Shown here one piece after another: positions 1-10,930 of a stretch of 64,000 bases of DNA. This DNA comes from Paralvinella palmiformis (lineage: Eukaryota > Annelida > Polychaeta > Terebellida > Alvinellidae), in contig JAODUP010000426.1 of NCBI GenBank assembly GCA_025642065.1, positions 205,001-269,000 of the forward strand, given 5' to 3'. Position 1 is the first letter of the stretch. Each line of letters opens with the position of its first letter. Below the pieces are notes generated by a model that made no database searches, was not told where the DNA came from, and worked only from the letters and a program-made list of their open reading frames with translations. The translations under genes were made by a program, and so were the position numbers.

Positions 1-232
1 GTTCTGTGTACCTTTAGGGTTTCTCTGACCCTTTTGTTGTTCTGTGTACCTTTAGGGTTTCTCTGACCTTTTTGTTGTTCTGTGTACCTTTAGGGTTTCT
101 CTGACCCTTTTGTTGTTCTGTGTACCTTTAGGGTTTCTCTGACCCTTTTGTTGTTCTGTGTACCTTTAGGGTTTCTCTGACCCTTTTGTTGTTCTGTGTA
201 CCTTTAGGGTTTCTCTGACCCTTTTGTTGTTC
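1..232. repeat. 38-bp tandem repeat (about 6 copies, cut by window start)
   Basis: Six nearly identical 38-bp units run head to tail from base 1. Each starts with gttctgtgtacc and ends with ccttttgtt. Copy 2 has one substitution (ctgacctttttg). The array continues left of the window. Each unit holds one TTTAGGGTTT, which looks telomere-like but occurs only once per unit, so this is an ordinary minisatellite. Confidence 0.95.
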
Positions 233-295
233 TCTTGTAATGTTTTAATTTTCTTGTTTCTTCTATTATTGTTTTGTAAGCTTGTTAAATGGTTC

Positions 296-590
296 TTCAA
301 TTGTTGTTGTTGTTTTGGTGTTGTTGTTGTTTTGTTGTTGTTTTGGTGTTGTTGTTTTGGTGTTGTTGTTGTTTTGGTGTTGTTGTTGTTTTATCTATTG
401 TATTATCATTAGACTGGTTATATTGTCCTTTAGCCTCGATTAGCCTATATCTTACAACTCCTATTGTTATTTGTTGTTGCTGTGATATTCGTGTTGTTGT
501 GTTATTCTTCCCGTTACTGTTTAGTTGTTGTGGTGGTATTTTTGTTGTTGTTGTAGTTCTTGTAATGAACGCCAACAACAACAACACCTG
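296..590. repeat. GTT-rich low-complexity tract
   Basis: Interrupted (GTT)n and (GTTGTTTTG)n runs dominate 296-390, and looser GTT clusters continue to about 590. The open frames over it (poly-Val/Cys/Leu one way, poly-Gln/Asn/Thr the other) follow from the trinucleotide repeat and I do not call them genes. Confidence 0.85.
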
Positions 591-2630
591 ATTCAGACTT
601 ATAAATACCAAACGGAGCTAAGACCGGATGTGACGAAATTTCCGGAGTCGATGCTCTGCCCCGGATATGGGAGAAGATTTATCTTTTAAAAAAGAGAACA
701 CGATTACGATATCACTTCAGTATTGATATATCACGTGACCTCTGGGCAGCCAATGAAGTGTCTTATCTTTGTAGCTTCCTCGGGTCATAAAGTTCTTTAT
801 CTGACGTCACAAACATGGCTGCCATGGTTATATGACAAACTGTGGGTGTTGTTGTTAATCAGCAGAAACTTATTATGATAATGTTAATTGAATGGGGGGG
901 GGGAGGGGGGGTCATCCTGGGAAAGGTTATTAATAATGGGATAATGACAAATAAGTCATATTATCTCTTTTCTTACAGCGCATCAATTTAAAATTTTATA
1001 ATCTATCAGTGAGAGTTTACCTGAAAAATTGACGTCATCTAATCAGATAACAATACAGGTATCTCGGTCTCGGCTCAAGTTATATAGTAATTATATATTT
1101 GGTGTCGAAGCTCTAACTTTATAGATCAAATTGTCTGCGGAGATTAGAGGTGTATTTATAAAAAATTGTAATTTGTTCTAAAAACTTATCTGGTCAAGGT
1201 TGACTTGATCTGTAAATAATACTGATTGTCTAATATATCTAATTGAGTGAGTCCTGGTGGAAATGGCGCCTTATTAGAATTACAATACCAATTTTATTAG
1301 TATTATTATTGTTATTTTTTTTTTTGTTGTTGTTAAGAATGGTGTGTAAAAAGGTTTGTCATTTTACAAGTGTTCGGAGTCGTGATCCAGAGTATCCCGA
1401 ATGTTGTTTCCAGAGGGACAAAGGCTTGACCTATTAACGAGTCTTTCCGTACTCAGACTCCAGACACAATCCCTGTAGCCTTCGGTTTATTTTCTTGGAC
1501 CTTATCCGTTGGCCACGTATTGGCGCCATTGTGATGAGGCCTCGCGCGGCCATCAATCTTTTTATGCCATAACGGCTCCAGACTGCCCCGATGCTGGTAG
1601 ATCGGTCACAGCTCCGTGACCGATCATAGAAGCGACGGTTTTTTTTCTTCTTATGCCGTCTAATGTTTATCCGGCCCACCACAGGGCAATAAAACGACCG
1701 ACTCGAGGTCCTCTGGCCACATCAAAGTCTCAGGTGTTTCTCCTATTTTCGCTCAGGTCTCGCTCGACCGAGGCCCATTATGGCCACTCAAAGTTAGAGG
1801 TGTTCACCATTCATAAACCACTCATCGACCGACCTTATCGATACTCGATATCGATCGGCTAAATTGATGGCCTTCCAATTCGCTTTTATGCCCTAATTTA
1901 CATATTTCGTCAAAGTGTCCCTCGCCAACAAGTCGCCAAAACGAGGCCAGCATTTGGCGACTGAAATCCGGAAAGTGAAGAGGATCAAGACAAGAAAAAG
2001 AACTTGTTTATCTTCTGGTTAGTTCAGCTTTTAAAGATGTTGTAAAATTAGATATCTTCCGTAACTCGGACGTGAACCGATCCGGAATAAATGTCTGGAT
2101 ATTATTCCAGAATAGGTAAGATCCGATAGACAGATAGTTGTATGTTATCGTGAAGTAGCGGGTGTTTTTACTATTCTTTATATTTTCCGGAGACGATAAA
2201 TACATTGAGTCAGTAATTGGATATATCATTCAGGATCTACACCTGATGATGTCCTATCGGGATTAGTTCGTTTAGTGTTTACTTATTCGCGTGCTAATAC
2301 ACGTTATGTCACGTAGCCTCATGATAAGTCACGTTATGTCATGCCATGGGGTAGAGTAGCGTGTGATAAAAGCATGTCATGTCACATAATATAATTACTA
2401 CATAATATCATTTCATAAGAATAATGTCAGAATGTCTTATATTAATGTTTATCTCGATCCATTATATTAAATTTAGGCTTGTTTTGTGTAATGGCACAAG
2501 TGATAGTGTGCTGAACAGTTTCATGCTCTGCTGATTTCGATGCAAATAGGCGATAATGGCATATATTACAGCTTTTACCGTAAATAGTCAGATTTATAAT
2601 ACTAAATAGTATATTGCATGATACATTAAT
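591..2630. other. No gene recognised; unique, moderately GC-rich DNA
   Basis: There is no recognisable protein or RNA gene here. The stretch contains a poly-G run near 894-909, a more GC-rich block at about 1490-1860, and a perfect hairpin at 1600-1625 (separate entry). Short open frames at 1434-1682 (-) and 1653-1862 (+) are low-complexity or basic and match no family I know. Unlike its neighbours, the segment is almost free of tandem repeats. Confidence 0.5.
1600..1625. other. Perfect 10-bp inverted repeat, 6-nt loop
   Basis: Arms gatcggtcac (1600-1609) and gtgaccgatc (1616-1625) are exact reverse complements around a 6-base loop. It lies in the GC-richer block. No adjacent gene shows it to be a terminator or operator. 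Confidence 0.8.
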
Positions 2631-2632
2631 GG

Positions 2633-2994
2633 CTCACTCACTCACTCACTCACTCACTCACTCACTCACTCACTCACTCACTCACTCACTCACTCACTCA
2701 CTCACTCACTCACTCACTCACTCACTCACTCACTCACTCACTCACTCACTCACTCACTCACTCACTCACTCACTCACTCACCCCACCACCACTCACCACC
2801 ACTCACTCACTCACCACCACTCCCACTCACCACCACCACTCACCACTCACTCACTCACTCACTCACTCACTCACTCACTCACTCACTCACTCACTCACTC
2901 ACTCACTCACTCACTCACTCACTCACTCACTCACTCACTCACTCACTCACTCACTCACTCACTCACTCACTCACTCACTCACTCACTCACTCAC
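2633..2994. repeat. (CTCA)n tetranucleotide array, about 360 bp, interrupted
   Basis: A nearly pure CTCA array is broken once at about 2780-2846 by CCACCACT-type variants. Its right edge abuts the 3' end of the minus-strand LINE remnant at 2995-3350. Read on that strand it is (GAGT)n directly after the LINE 3'UTR, the usual place for a CR1/L2 terminal microsatellite. I infer that it grew from that tail. The open frame across it (THSL repeats) is not a gene. Confidence 0.9.
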
Positions 2995-3350
2995 AATATT
3001 TGCTCCATCACATTATAATGTATATCTATAAAGCGTCAAAAAACAGGTAACCCTGTTCTGAGGCGCTGTAAAATGAAGAAAGAGATATTTAAAAAAATTA
3101 TTAAATATAATGAGTACTTTAACAATTAAAAGGAATGTTTTAAACATTTAGTGAAGTTCTAATATGACTAGGTAACTTATTCCACAATATTGGCGCAGTA
3201 ACACTAAATGTATTAAGTCGATGTGTTTGGAGTACGGCAAGGATCAGTTTACCAGATGATCTTAGTGTTCGAGTGTTAGCCTTATCATGAAGCAGTTCTG
3301 TCAAATATACCGGTGCTTGACCATTTAATGCCATTTATGACATCTGTAAC
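2995..3350 (-). mobile_element. CR1/L2-like LINE, C-terminus of ORF2 and 3' end
   Basis: On the minus strand, 3334-3140 encodes the end of a non-LTR reverse transcriptase protein, with the family-typical strings APVYLTELL, RTLRSSGKL, NTFSVTAPILWNKLPSHIR. After the stop comes a 3'UTR whose sequence at 3043-3071 (gtaaccctgttctgaggcg on the plus strand) recurs near 45.5 kb and, inverted and diverged, in the SINE tail at 36.43 kb. The element is strongly 5'-truncated and ends in the GAGT array. The rest of the ORF is missing, so it is dead. Confidence 0.75.
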
Positions 3351-3694
3351 ATGTCATACACAATTTACACAACGTGACATTCACACCAATCAATAAACAA
3401 TACTTAACATAATACGATCTATATAACAATAATACATACTACAATAACAAACATCCCTATAAAAACTCTGAACTTTAACCCCTATTTGATGATATTGCCG
3501 GTTTCTCCGTTGTTGTCTGCTGACGGTGTCCATGCGTATCATTAGTATCCAGAGTAACCATAGATAGAGTGATGACACTGTCACTATGGGGTACTTATGG
3601 TAATTAGATATGTCGTCAGTGGAGATCGTCTCAAAAGATAATACTTAACCATCAGGATCCATGCCCCAAAGTCATGGTATTTCAGCAACTGGGG

Positions 3695-3758
<64 letters not shown>

Positions 3759-4267
3759 GCACACACACACATCCACAGACAATACGTTGAGGAACAGATA
3801 GATTAACATTACTATTTAAGTGTTCTGTCGGTTCATCAACTGGAAGACAGGATACAGACGCATGGACGGACATACAGACAGACACATACACATTCACAGA
3901 CAATACGTTGAGGAACATACAGGGACTGGTGAGACATTACACATGTCTCAGCAAGAAAAGTCGCCACTCTGGATTCAGTCCCCTGAAGAAACGTCCAGAG
4001 TTTGAATTCACGGTTCGAGATTCTCTGTGCCTGTGCCTTATTATACACAGCTAAAACACACACGCGCATACACATACACGCACGCACACACACACACACA
4101 CACATACACACACATACACGCACGCACGCACGCGCGCGCGCACACACACACACTATTTATTATATTTTTATAATAGCCAGAACAGACCCAGACCATCTAC
4201 TTTAAGGTAATTGGGGGGGGGGGGTCCCAAACACGAGACGAAGTTATCATATCAAGACAAGTATCTG

Positions 4268-4301
<34 letters not shown>

Positions 4302-4815
4302 TCTCTCTGTCTCTCCGTTGCCCCCCTCTCTCTCAGTAATATGACGGGGTCAAAGGTTAATAAATAAGACAACTTGTAACTCTGGTGGACAACTGATATA
4401 ATATTGTTATTTCTGGATCTACACTATAAATCTGATTGGCTTGGACAAACGGCTTTGTTAAGGAGAACATCTGGAGATTATGGATTATCTCGCATATAAA
4501 GGATATTATCTACATGTGGAGATGAATTATAGTGCGCTGAGTATGTGTGTATGTGTACGCGCGCGACCGCACGTGTGTGTGTGTGTGTGTGTCTTGTGCT
4601 GTAATCCCACTGATAGGATTTTATAGAATGATGTAAACAGGACATACATCTGGTCTGTGTTAGGCTAATGGTATTGATGTAATATATGGGAAAGAGATAG
4701 CGGATTCTGGATATCTCTCTCTCTCTCTCTGCTGACTCCCCCCATTGTCTATAATTCCATTCTATCATTCAGTCTCTGAATTTTGTATTAATCCAAATCT
4801 TTACACGTGTTTCTT

Positions 4816-4864
<49 letters not shown>

Positions 4865-5254
4865 GAGAGAGAGAGAGAGAGAGAAATGTGAAGTATATGT
4901 ATACATGTATATAAGGCTTTGTTTGTTAATACTTAATGTTGGTGATAAGTGGTAGATAAGCAGCTAAAACTGCGCGCGTGCACACACACACACACACACT
5001 AGTGACTGTTCTATATATTCCCAGGTACTTATACACTGCTGCCTGACTATGTCTGAATGATGTTTCATCTTTCACTTCCCCACATTACAGTTGTAGGTCA
5101 ATAGGTCCGTTTAGTTTAACGTTTAACTTAACATCAACACATAAAGTGACGCCTTTCCTAAAGGTTAATAAGTACAAAGTGTTATTTATAACTGTTGTTA
5201 GGTGTTAATGAGTACAATAATGTTAATTACAATTAACGCCATGTTATTGAAACT
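3351..5254. other. Microsatellite-rich DNA without a gene
   Basis: No gene is supported. Simple repeats fill it: (GACA)n 3695-3759, CA/CACG 4056-4152, (CT)n 4267-4316, GT about 4573-4592, (TA)n 4820-4860 followed by (GA)n 4862-4884, and CA 4979-5000. A 23-bp direct repeat (cacagacaatacgttgagga and 3 more bases) occurs at 3774-3796 and 3895-3917, about 121 bp apart, so one local unit was duplicated. Open frames rich in CLSV or HTHT come from the repeats. Confidence 0.8.
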
Positions 5255-5255
5255 T

Positions 5256-5286
5256 ATGATGATGATGATGATGATGATGATGATGT
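5256..5286. repeat. (ATG)n microsatellite
   Basis: About ten uninterrupted ATG/GAT trinucleotides. Confidence 0.9.
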
Positions 5287-5373
5287 CATATAATATCTTC
5301 AGATCTTATTATTAGATGTCCTGTGTTATCTTTAGAAGTCTTTTTACATTCCGATTTTATTATCTACATTCTC

Positions 5374-6302
5374 TTTATATGTCCTATATTATTTTCACAC
5401 GTCCTATATATTAGCTTTATATGTCCCATATTATTTTCACACGTCCTATATATTAGCTTTATATGTCCCATATTATTTTCACATGTCCTATATATTAGCT
5501 TTATATGTCCCATATTATTTTCACACGTCCTATATATTAGCTTTATATGTCCCATATTATTTTCACACGTCCTATATATTAGCTTTATATGTCCCATATT
5601 ATTTTCACACGTCCTATATATTAGCTTTATATGTCCTATATTATTTCACACGTCCTATATATTAGCTTTATATGTCCCATATTATTTTCACATGTCCTAT
5701 ATATTAGCTTTATATGTCCCATATTATTTTCACACGTCCTATATATTAGCTTTATATGTCCCATATTATTTTCACATGTCCTATATATTAGCTTTATATG
5801 TCCATATTATTTTCACACGTCCTATATATTAGCTTTATATGTCCCATATTATTTTCACACGTCCTATATATTAGCTTTATATGTCCCATATTATTTTCAC
5901 ACGTCCTATATATTAGCTTTATATGTCCCATATTATTTTCACATGTCCTATATATTAGCTTTATATGTCCCATATTATTTTCACATGTCCTATATATTAG
6001 CTTTATATGTCCCATATTATTTTCACACGTCCTATATATTAGCTTTATATGTCCCATATTATTTTCACATGTCCTATATATTAGCTTTATATGTCCCATA
6101 TTATTTTCACACGTCCTATATATTAGCTTTATATGTCCCATATTATTTTCACACGTCCTATATATTAGCTTTATATGTCCCATATTATTTTCACACGTCC
6201 TATATATTAGCTTTATATGTCCCATATTATTTTCACATGTCCTATATATTAGCTTTATATGTCCCATATTATTTCACATGTCCTATATATTAGCTTTATA
6301 TG
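5374..6302. repeat. 42-bp minisatellite, about 22 copies
   Basis: The unit reads tatatgtcccatattatttt, cacacgtcctatatattagc, tt (42 bp). Copies differ mainly at one site (cacacg/cacatg) and a few have 1-2-bp deletions (near 5640, 5800, 6272). As 42 is a multiple of three, several frames stay open on both strands with a 14-residue period (SYILALYVPYYFHT in one plus frame, MGHIKLIYRTCENN on the minus strand). These are composition artefacts. The array stops exactly where a LINE C-terminus begins at 6302. Confidence 0.95.
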
Positions 6303-6545
6303 TGGAATATGTTACCGGCAAATATTAGAAATTCGTCGTCTCTTGAAAATTTAAGTCTCTTCTAAAAACACACCTATTTAAGGTCGCTTTCACAGATAAA
6401 CAATTATTATCTTTTAAATCATTACAGGGTTTTTACAGACATATTATTTGGGGTATTATTATATTACATATTATTTCTTCAGCGCCATTGAATGGCTCCT
6501 GCTAGTAAGGGCGCTTTATTAAATATACATTCTGTTAATGTAAGT
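6302..6545 (+). mobile_element. CR1-like LINE 3' end
   Basis: From 6304 one frame reads WNMLPANIRNSSSLENLS, then a stop and KHTYLRSL, matching the C-terminal WNxLPxxIR...LKxxLF block of CR1/L2-type LINEs. The 3'UTR ends with agggcgctttattaaatatac at about 6508-6530. The same end sequence recurs at about 27817-27840 (+) and about 56940-56965 (-), so it marks one dispersed family. The fragment lies between two satellites and carries an in-frame stop. Confidence 0.65.
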
Positions 6546-6581
6546 GTAACTGTACAATATACCATCATTGGCAACACGCTA

Positions 6582-7005
6582 CACCCCAGATAACACCCCG
6601 GGTAACAACCTAGGTAACACCTCAGGTAACACCTCAGGTAACACCCTGGGTAACACCCCAGGTAACACCTCAGGTAACACCCCAGGTAACACCCAAAGTA
6701 ACATCCCGGGTAACACCTCAGGTAACACCTCAGGTAACACCCCAGGTAACACCCCAGGTAACATCCCGGGTAATACCTCAGGTAACACCTCAGGTAACAC
6801 CCCAGGTAACACCTCAGGTAACACCCCAGGTAACACCCCAGGTAACATCCCGGGTAACACCTCAGGTAACACCTCAGGTAACACCCCAGGTAACACCTCA
6901 GGTAACACCTCAGGTAACACCCCAAGTAACACCCCAGGTAACACCTCAGGTAACACCCCAGGTAACACCCCAAGTAACACTCCGGGTAATACTCCGGATA
7001 AATTG
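6582..7005. repeat. 12-bp minisatellite GGTAACACCYCA, about 35 copies
   Basis: Head-to-tail 12-bp units ggtaacacc(c/t)ca with interspersed variants (acatcccg, acaccctg, caaa). The length is divisible by three, so plus (GNTP/GNTS) and minus (LPGVLPEV, CYLGCYLR) frames stay open; I reject them as genes. The array begins about 40 bp after the LINE 3' end at 6545. Confidence 0.95.
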
Positions 7006-7133
7006 TCATTGATTAGGTAAATATTCCAGTTATAATGTGATAATTTTTTCTTAATTGTTTAAACTATGACATATTGACACCTTAAGTATCAAATAGTGAG
7101 ATATTTAGAAAAATAAGCTTTATTATATATAAA

Positions 7134-7134
7134 T

Positions 7135-7183
<49 letters not shown>
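7134..7183. repeat. (GATA)n/(GACA)n microsatellite
   Basis: About ten GATA units pass into three GACA units. Confidence 0.9.
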
Positions 7184-7235
7184 TAACTATCCATCCCCTT
7201 TTCTACAGTTAGCTATCATCATAGACTGTTAGCTA

Positions 7236-7295
7236 TTTCTATAGAGGTCATTTCTATAGAGGTCATTTGTCTAGAGGTCATTTGTGTAGAGGTCA
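7236..7295. repeat. 15-bp tandem repeat, 4 copies
   Basis: Four 15-bp units, tttctatagaggtca twice, then tttgtctagaggtca and tttgtgtagaggtca. Confidence 0.9.
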
Positions 7296-7709
7296 TTCAG
7301 AATTAGCTTTATCTTATCTAGGTTCTGATTGGCTCCATTTAGTACACATTATCTAATAATGATGTACCTGGTTATACCTGTACGGGAGATGTACAGAGTG
7401 TAGACAGCTAAAGATGATACATCGTTATGATGTTATTGTCATATTACATTATATGAAATTAATACTCTGTCTTAAAGTTAATTACCAATCGTGGCTACAG
7501 TAAATAATTAAAAAAGGCTTTTAATGAATAATAAGTCTATTAAATTTAAATAAGAAGGAACCTTCATTTGTTTGATGTATCATATATTTTATGATAATGT
7601 GTACATATTAAGGTAGTCTTGGGTTACATAGTTTTTTTGATAAATGGATTGATTGTTGTTAAATGCTAGATATTGGTTGATATACAAACACTAATTATGC
7701 ATATTCTTC

Positions 7710-7775
<66 letters not shown>

Positions 7776-8367
7776 CTAACTGGCTTACCTAAATATGATC
7801 TTATTAGCTCTCACTGGTTATAAAAAATTGTACAAAAGATAATTAGCCATTATGATAATGATAATATTGATGGACAGATGACCTTCATTGATCGTCCTAT
7901 GACAGTAATAATGATGTTAACAAATATCAATATTGATCTCATTTTATGACAGCAGCTGGCTTCATGCTACAAGTTCCCAGGTTCCTTATCCAACCCAGTA
8001 ATCATAAACTACGAACCAGGAACCATTTCCGCTGCTTTCTGTTCGGTGTTATAATTCGATTTAGTGAGCACAATACACTTTACGAGCTCTCTGGATCGGT
8101 CTAAATGATATGTTTTCTAGCCTCCGGTCACTAGTTAAAGATCACTCACCAGAGGGCGAGATTTGATGACGAACTTTATGTAAATTTTTCTCTTTGGTAC
8201 AACATTTATCTCTGGCCCGTTTAACCTGAACGCTGTTAGTGGTGAGACGTAGTACCAGGATACGAACATCACCTGGGCCGAATATAGCGGGAGCCATGTT
8301 TCTAAGTGGCCTCGTTTGTGTACGTTTTATGTCGGAGAGAAATCTCTTTGAAGCTCGAAATGTTGGC
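7296..8367. other. No gene recognised
   Basis: AT-rich unique sequence with a long (TA)n run at 7709-7771. The part from about 7960 to 8367 is more balanced in composition but holds no open frame that I can support. Confidence 0.5.
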
Positions 8368-9228
8368 CGTAAATAGGGAGAGCGGCCATTGTAAGTCTGT
8401 GTAATGTTGTAGTGAGGAATTACAGGATATTGATCGAGACTTGAGAATAATGAATGTTAGGTGGGTGATCTGGGCTGCGGGGGGGGGGTTAGAAGGAGGT
8501 TATGTTGAGTTTGGTGAGTGAGTGAGTGAGTGAGTGATAAATAGCGAGAGCGGCCATTATGTTGGGGCCAATATAAGTCTGTGTAATTTTGTAGTGAGGA
8601 ATTAGAGGATATTGATCGAGACTTGTGAATGTTAGGTGGGTGATCTCGGCGGGGGGGGGGGGGGTTAGAAGGAGGTTATGTTGAGTTTGGTGAGTGAGTG
8701 AGTGAGTGAGTGATAAATAGCGAGAGCGGCCATTATGTTGGGGCCAACATAAGTCTGTGTAATGTTGTAGTGAGGAATTAGAGGATATTGATCGAGACTT
8801 GTGAATGTTAGGTGGGTGATCTCGGCGGGGGGGGGTAGAAGGGGGTTATGTTGAGTTTGGTGAGTGAGTGAGTGAGTGAGTGAGTGATAAATAGCGAGAG
8901 CGGCCATTATGTTGGGGCCAATATAAGTCTGTGTAATGTTGTAGTGAGGAATTACAGGATATTGATCGAGACTTGTGAATGTTAGGTGGGTGATCTCGGC
9001 GGGGGGGGGTTAGAAGGGGGTTATGTTGAGTTTGGTGAGTGAGTGAGTGAGTGAGTGAGTGATAAATAGCGAGAGCGGCCATTATGTTGGGGCCATTATA
9101 AGTCTGTGTAATGTTGTAGTGAGGAATTAGAGGATATTGATCGAGACTTGTGAATGTTAGGTGGGTGATCTCGGCGGGGGGGGGGGGGGTTAGAAGGAGG
9201 TTATGTTGAGTTTGGTGAGTGAGTGAGT
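8368..9228. repeat. About 175-bp satellite, 5 copies, with internal G tracts and (GAGT)n
   Basis: Units begin with (g)ataaatagcgagagcggcc at 8536, 8712, 8886 and 9061; a diverged first copy starts near 8368 and the last ends at about 9228. Spacing is 174-176 bp, then 168. Every unit carries a poly-G run (about 9-13 G) and a (GAGT)n run of differing length, so two microsatellites vary inside each satellite unit. Minus-strand frames (MAALAIYHSLTHSLT) are repeat-derived. Confidence 0.95.
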
Positions 9229-9239
9229 GATAAATAGAC

Positions 9240-9975
9240 AGAAGCGCGTATTTGTGTATTTGTGTGTATGTGTGTGTGTCGCTGTGTGTGCGTGTGTGTG
9301 TATATATGTGTGTGTATATACATACCCGCGTGCGTGTGTATGACTTACAGGTATACAGGTAAATAGAGAGACAGATATTGAGTCAGATAAATACCTATAT
9401 AGATAAAACATATAGATATAACATATATATTGAAACACAAATACGGAACAAAAAAAGAGATAAACAAACAAACAAACAAACAAACAAACAGAAAATCAAA
9501 CAGATAAACAAACAGAACATCAAACAGACATACAAACAAACAGATAAACAAACAGATAAACAAACAGACAAACAAACAGATAAACAAACAGATAAACAAA
9601 CATATAAACAAACAGACAAACAAACAGACAAACAAACAGACAAACAAACAGATAAACAAACATACAGACAAACAAACAGACAAACAAACAGACAAGCAAA
9701 CAGATAAACAAACAGACAAACAAACAGACAAACAAACAAACAAACAAACAAACAAACTGACAAACAAACAGACAAACAAACAGACAAACAAACAGACAAA
9801 CAGACAAACAAACAAACAAACAGACAAACAAACAGATAAACAAACAAACAAACAGACAAACAAACAGACAGATAAACAGACAAACAGAAAGTAACATGTG
9901 TAATATAGAGGACAAAATAACAAAAGAGATCAAAGTAGATCCATCATATCTTATTTTAGCTTCATTATTAATATA
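9240..9975. repeat. GT-rich tract and long (CAAA/CAGA)n array
   Basis: GT/GTGTAT runs occupy 9250-9340. From about 9462 to 9893 the sequence is a nearly continuous mix of caaa, caga and taaa tetranucleotides, more than 430 bp. Minus-strand frames of CLFVCLSV type are artefacts. Confidence 0.9.
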
Positions 9976-10160
9976 TCAGAATTATTGAAATTTTTAAACT
10001 TGAGTCATATTGTATACAGAATTATTGAACTTTTTTAAAACTTGAGTCATATTGTATACAGAATTATTGAACTATTTTAAAACTTGAGTCATATTGTATA
10101 CAGAATTATTGTTTATGGACTTTTTTTTAAACTTGAGTCATATTGTATACAGAATTATTT
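9976..10160. repeat. About 42-bp tandem repeat, 4 copies
   Basis: acttgagtcatattgtatac followed by agaattattg recurs at 9998, 10040, 10082 and 10131, so spacing is 42, 42 and 49 bp. Confidence 0.85.
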
Positions 10161-10182
10161 CGTTATGGGAATATTCTACCCT

Positions 10183-10603
10183 CTCCATATATGTCATAAA
10201 TGATAATACACCTCTCTAAAATAAAGATATATATGTTATAAATAACAAACGATGTATATATCCTCTCCAGAAATAGGGAAATATATGTTATAAATGATAA
10301 TATATCCTCTCCAGAAATAGGGACATATATGTTATAAATGATAATATGCCTTCTCCAGAAATAGGGAGATACATGTTATAAATCATAATATATCCTCTCC
10401 GGAAATAAGGACATATATATTATAAATCGTAATATACCTTCTCCAGAAATAGGGAGATATATGTTATAAATCATAATATACCTTCTCCAGGAATAGGGAG
10501 ATATATGTTATAAATCATAATACATCCTTCCCAGAAATAGGGACATATATGTTATAAATCAGAATATATCCTCTCCAGAAATAGGGACATATATGTTATA
10601 AAG
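10183..10603. repeat. About 42-bp tandem repeat, about 10 diverged copies
   Basis: Units share cctctccagaaatagggaca and atatgttataaatgataata with scattered substitutions. The family is unrelated to the adjacent 42-bp array. Confidence 0.85.
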
Positions 10604-10898
10604 CGAATTAGGCCGACTTCCATTGGTCACACGCGGAAAACCGTACTCACCTATAAACAGCCCATTGTAATGATGTTACTAATGACAACGATGACATATG
10701 TAGATGTATTATCTGACAGCTGGACGCCATATGGATATCACATTCTTGTAAACAATACACAAACACAAACCTATCATTGTCAAAACAATTTATTTGTACC
10801 GACCACTCTCTCACAACTAAAATATGTTAATACTGAGATCATTATTGGCTGGTAACATATAATTTTAGCTGATAACTTAATATTGTGAGCACTTTTAG

Positions 10899-10930
<32 letters not shown>

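Noticed and set aside
1..232. Telomere-like TTTAGGG in the 38-bp repeat
   Set aside because: Only one copy per 38-bp unit and animal telomeres use TTAGGG; this is a minisatellite.
2614..3018. 134-codon Thr/His/Ser/Leu open frame
   Set aside because: Entirely the CTCA microsatellite; no transcript-like features.
5323..6328. Several 77-220 codon open frames on both strands
   Set aside because: All lie in the 42-bp satellite, whose length divisible by three keeps frames open.
6479..7020. Overlapping 130-176 codon frames (GNTPGNTS, LPGVLPEV, CYLGCYLR)
   Set aside because: Products of the 12-bp satellite in three frames.
9345..9933. Cys/Leu/Val-rich frames up to 192 codons, superficially membrane-like
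   Set aside because: Complement of the CAAA/CAGA array; no signal beyond the repeat.
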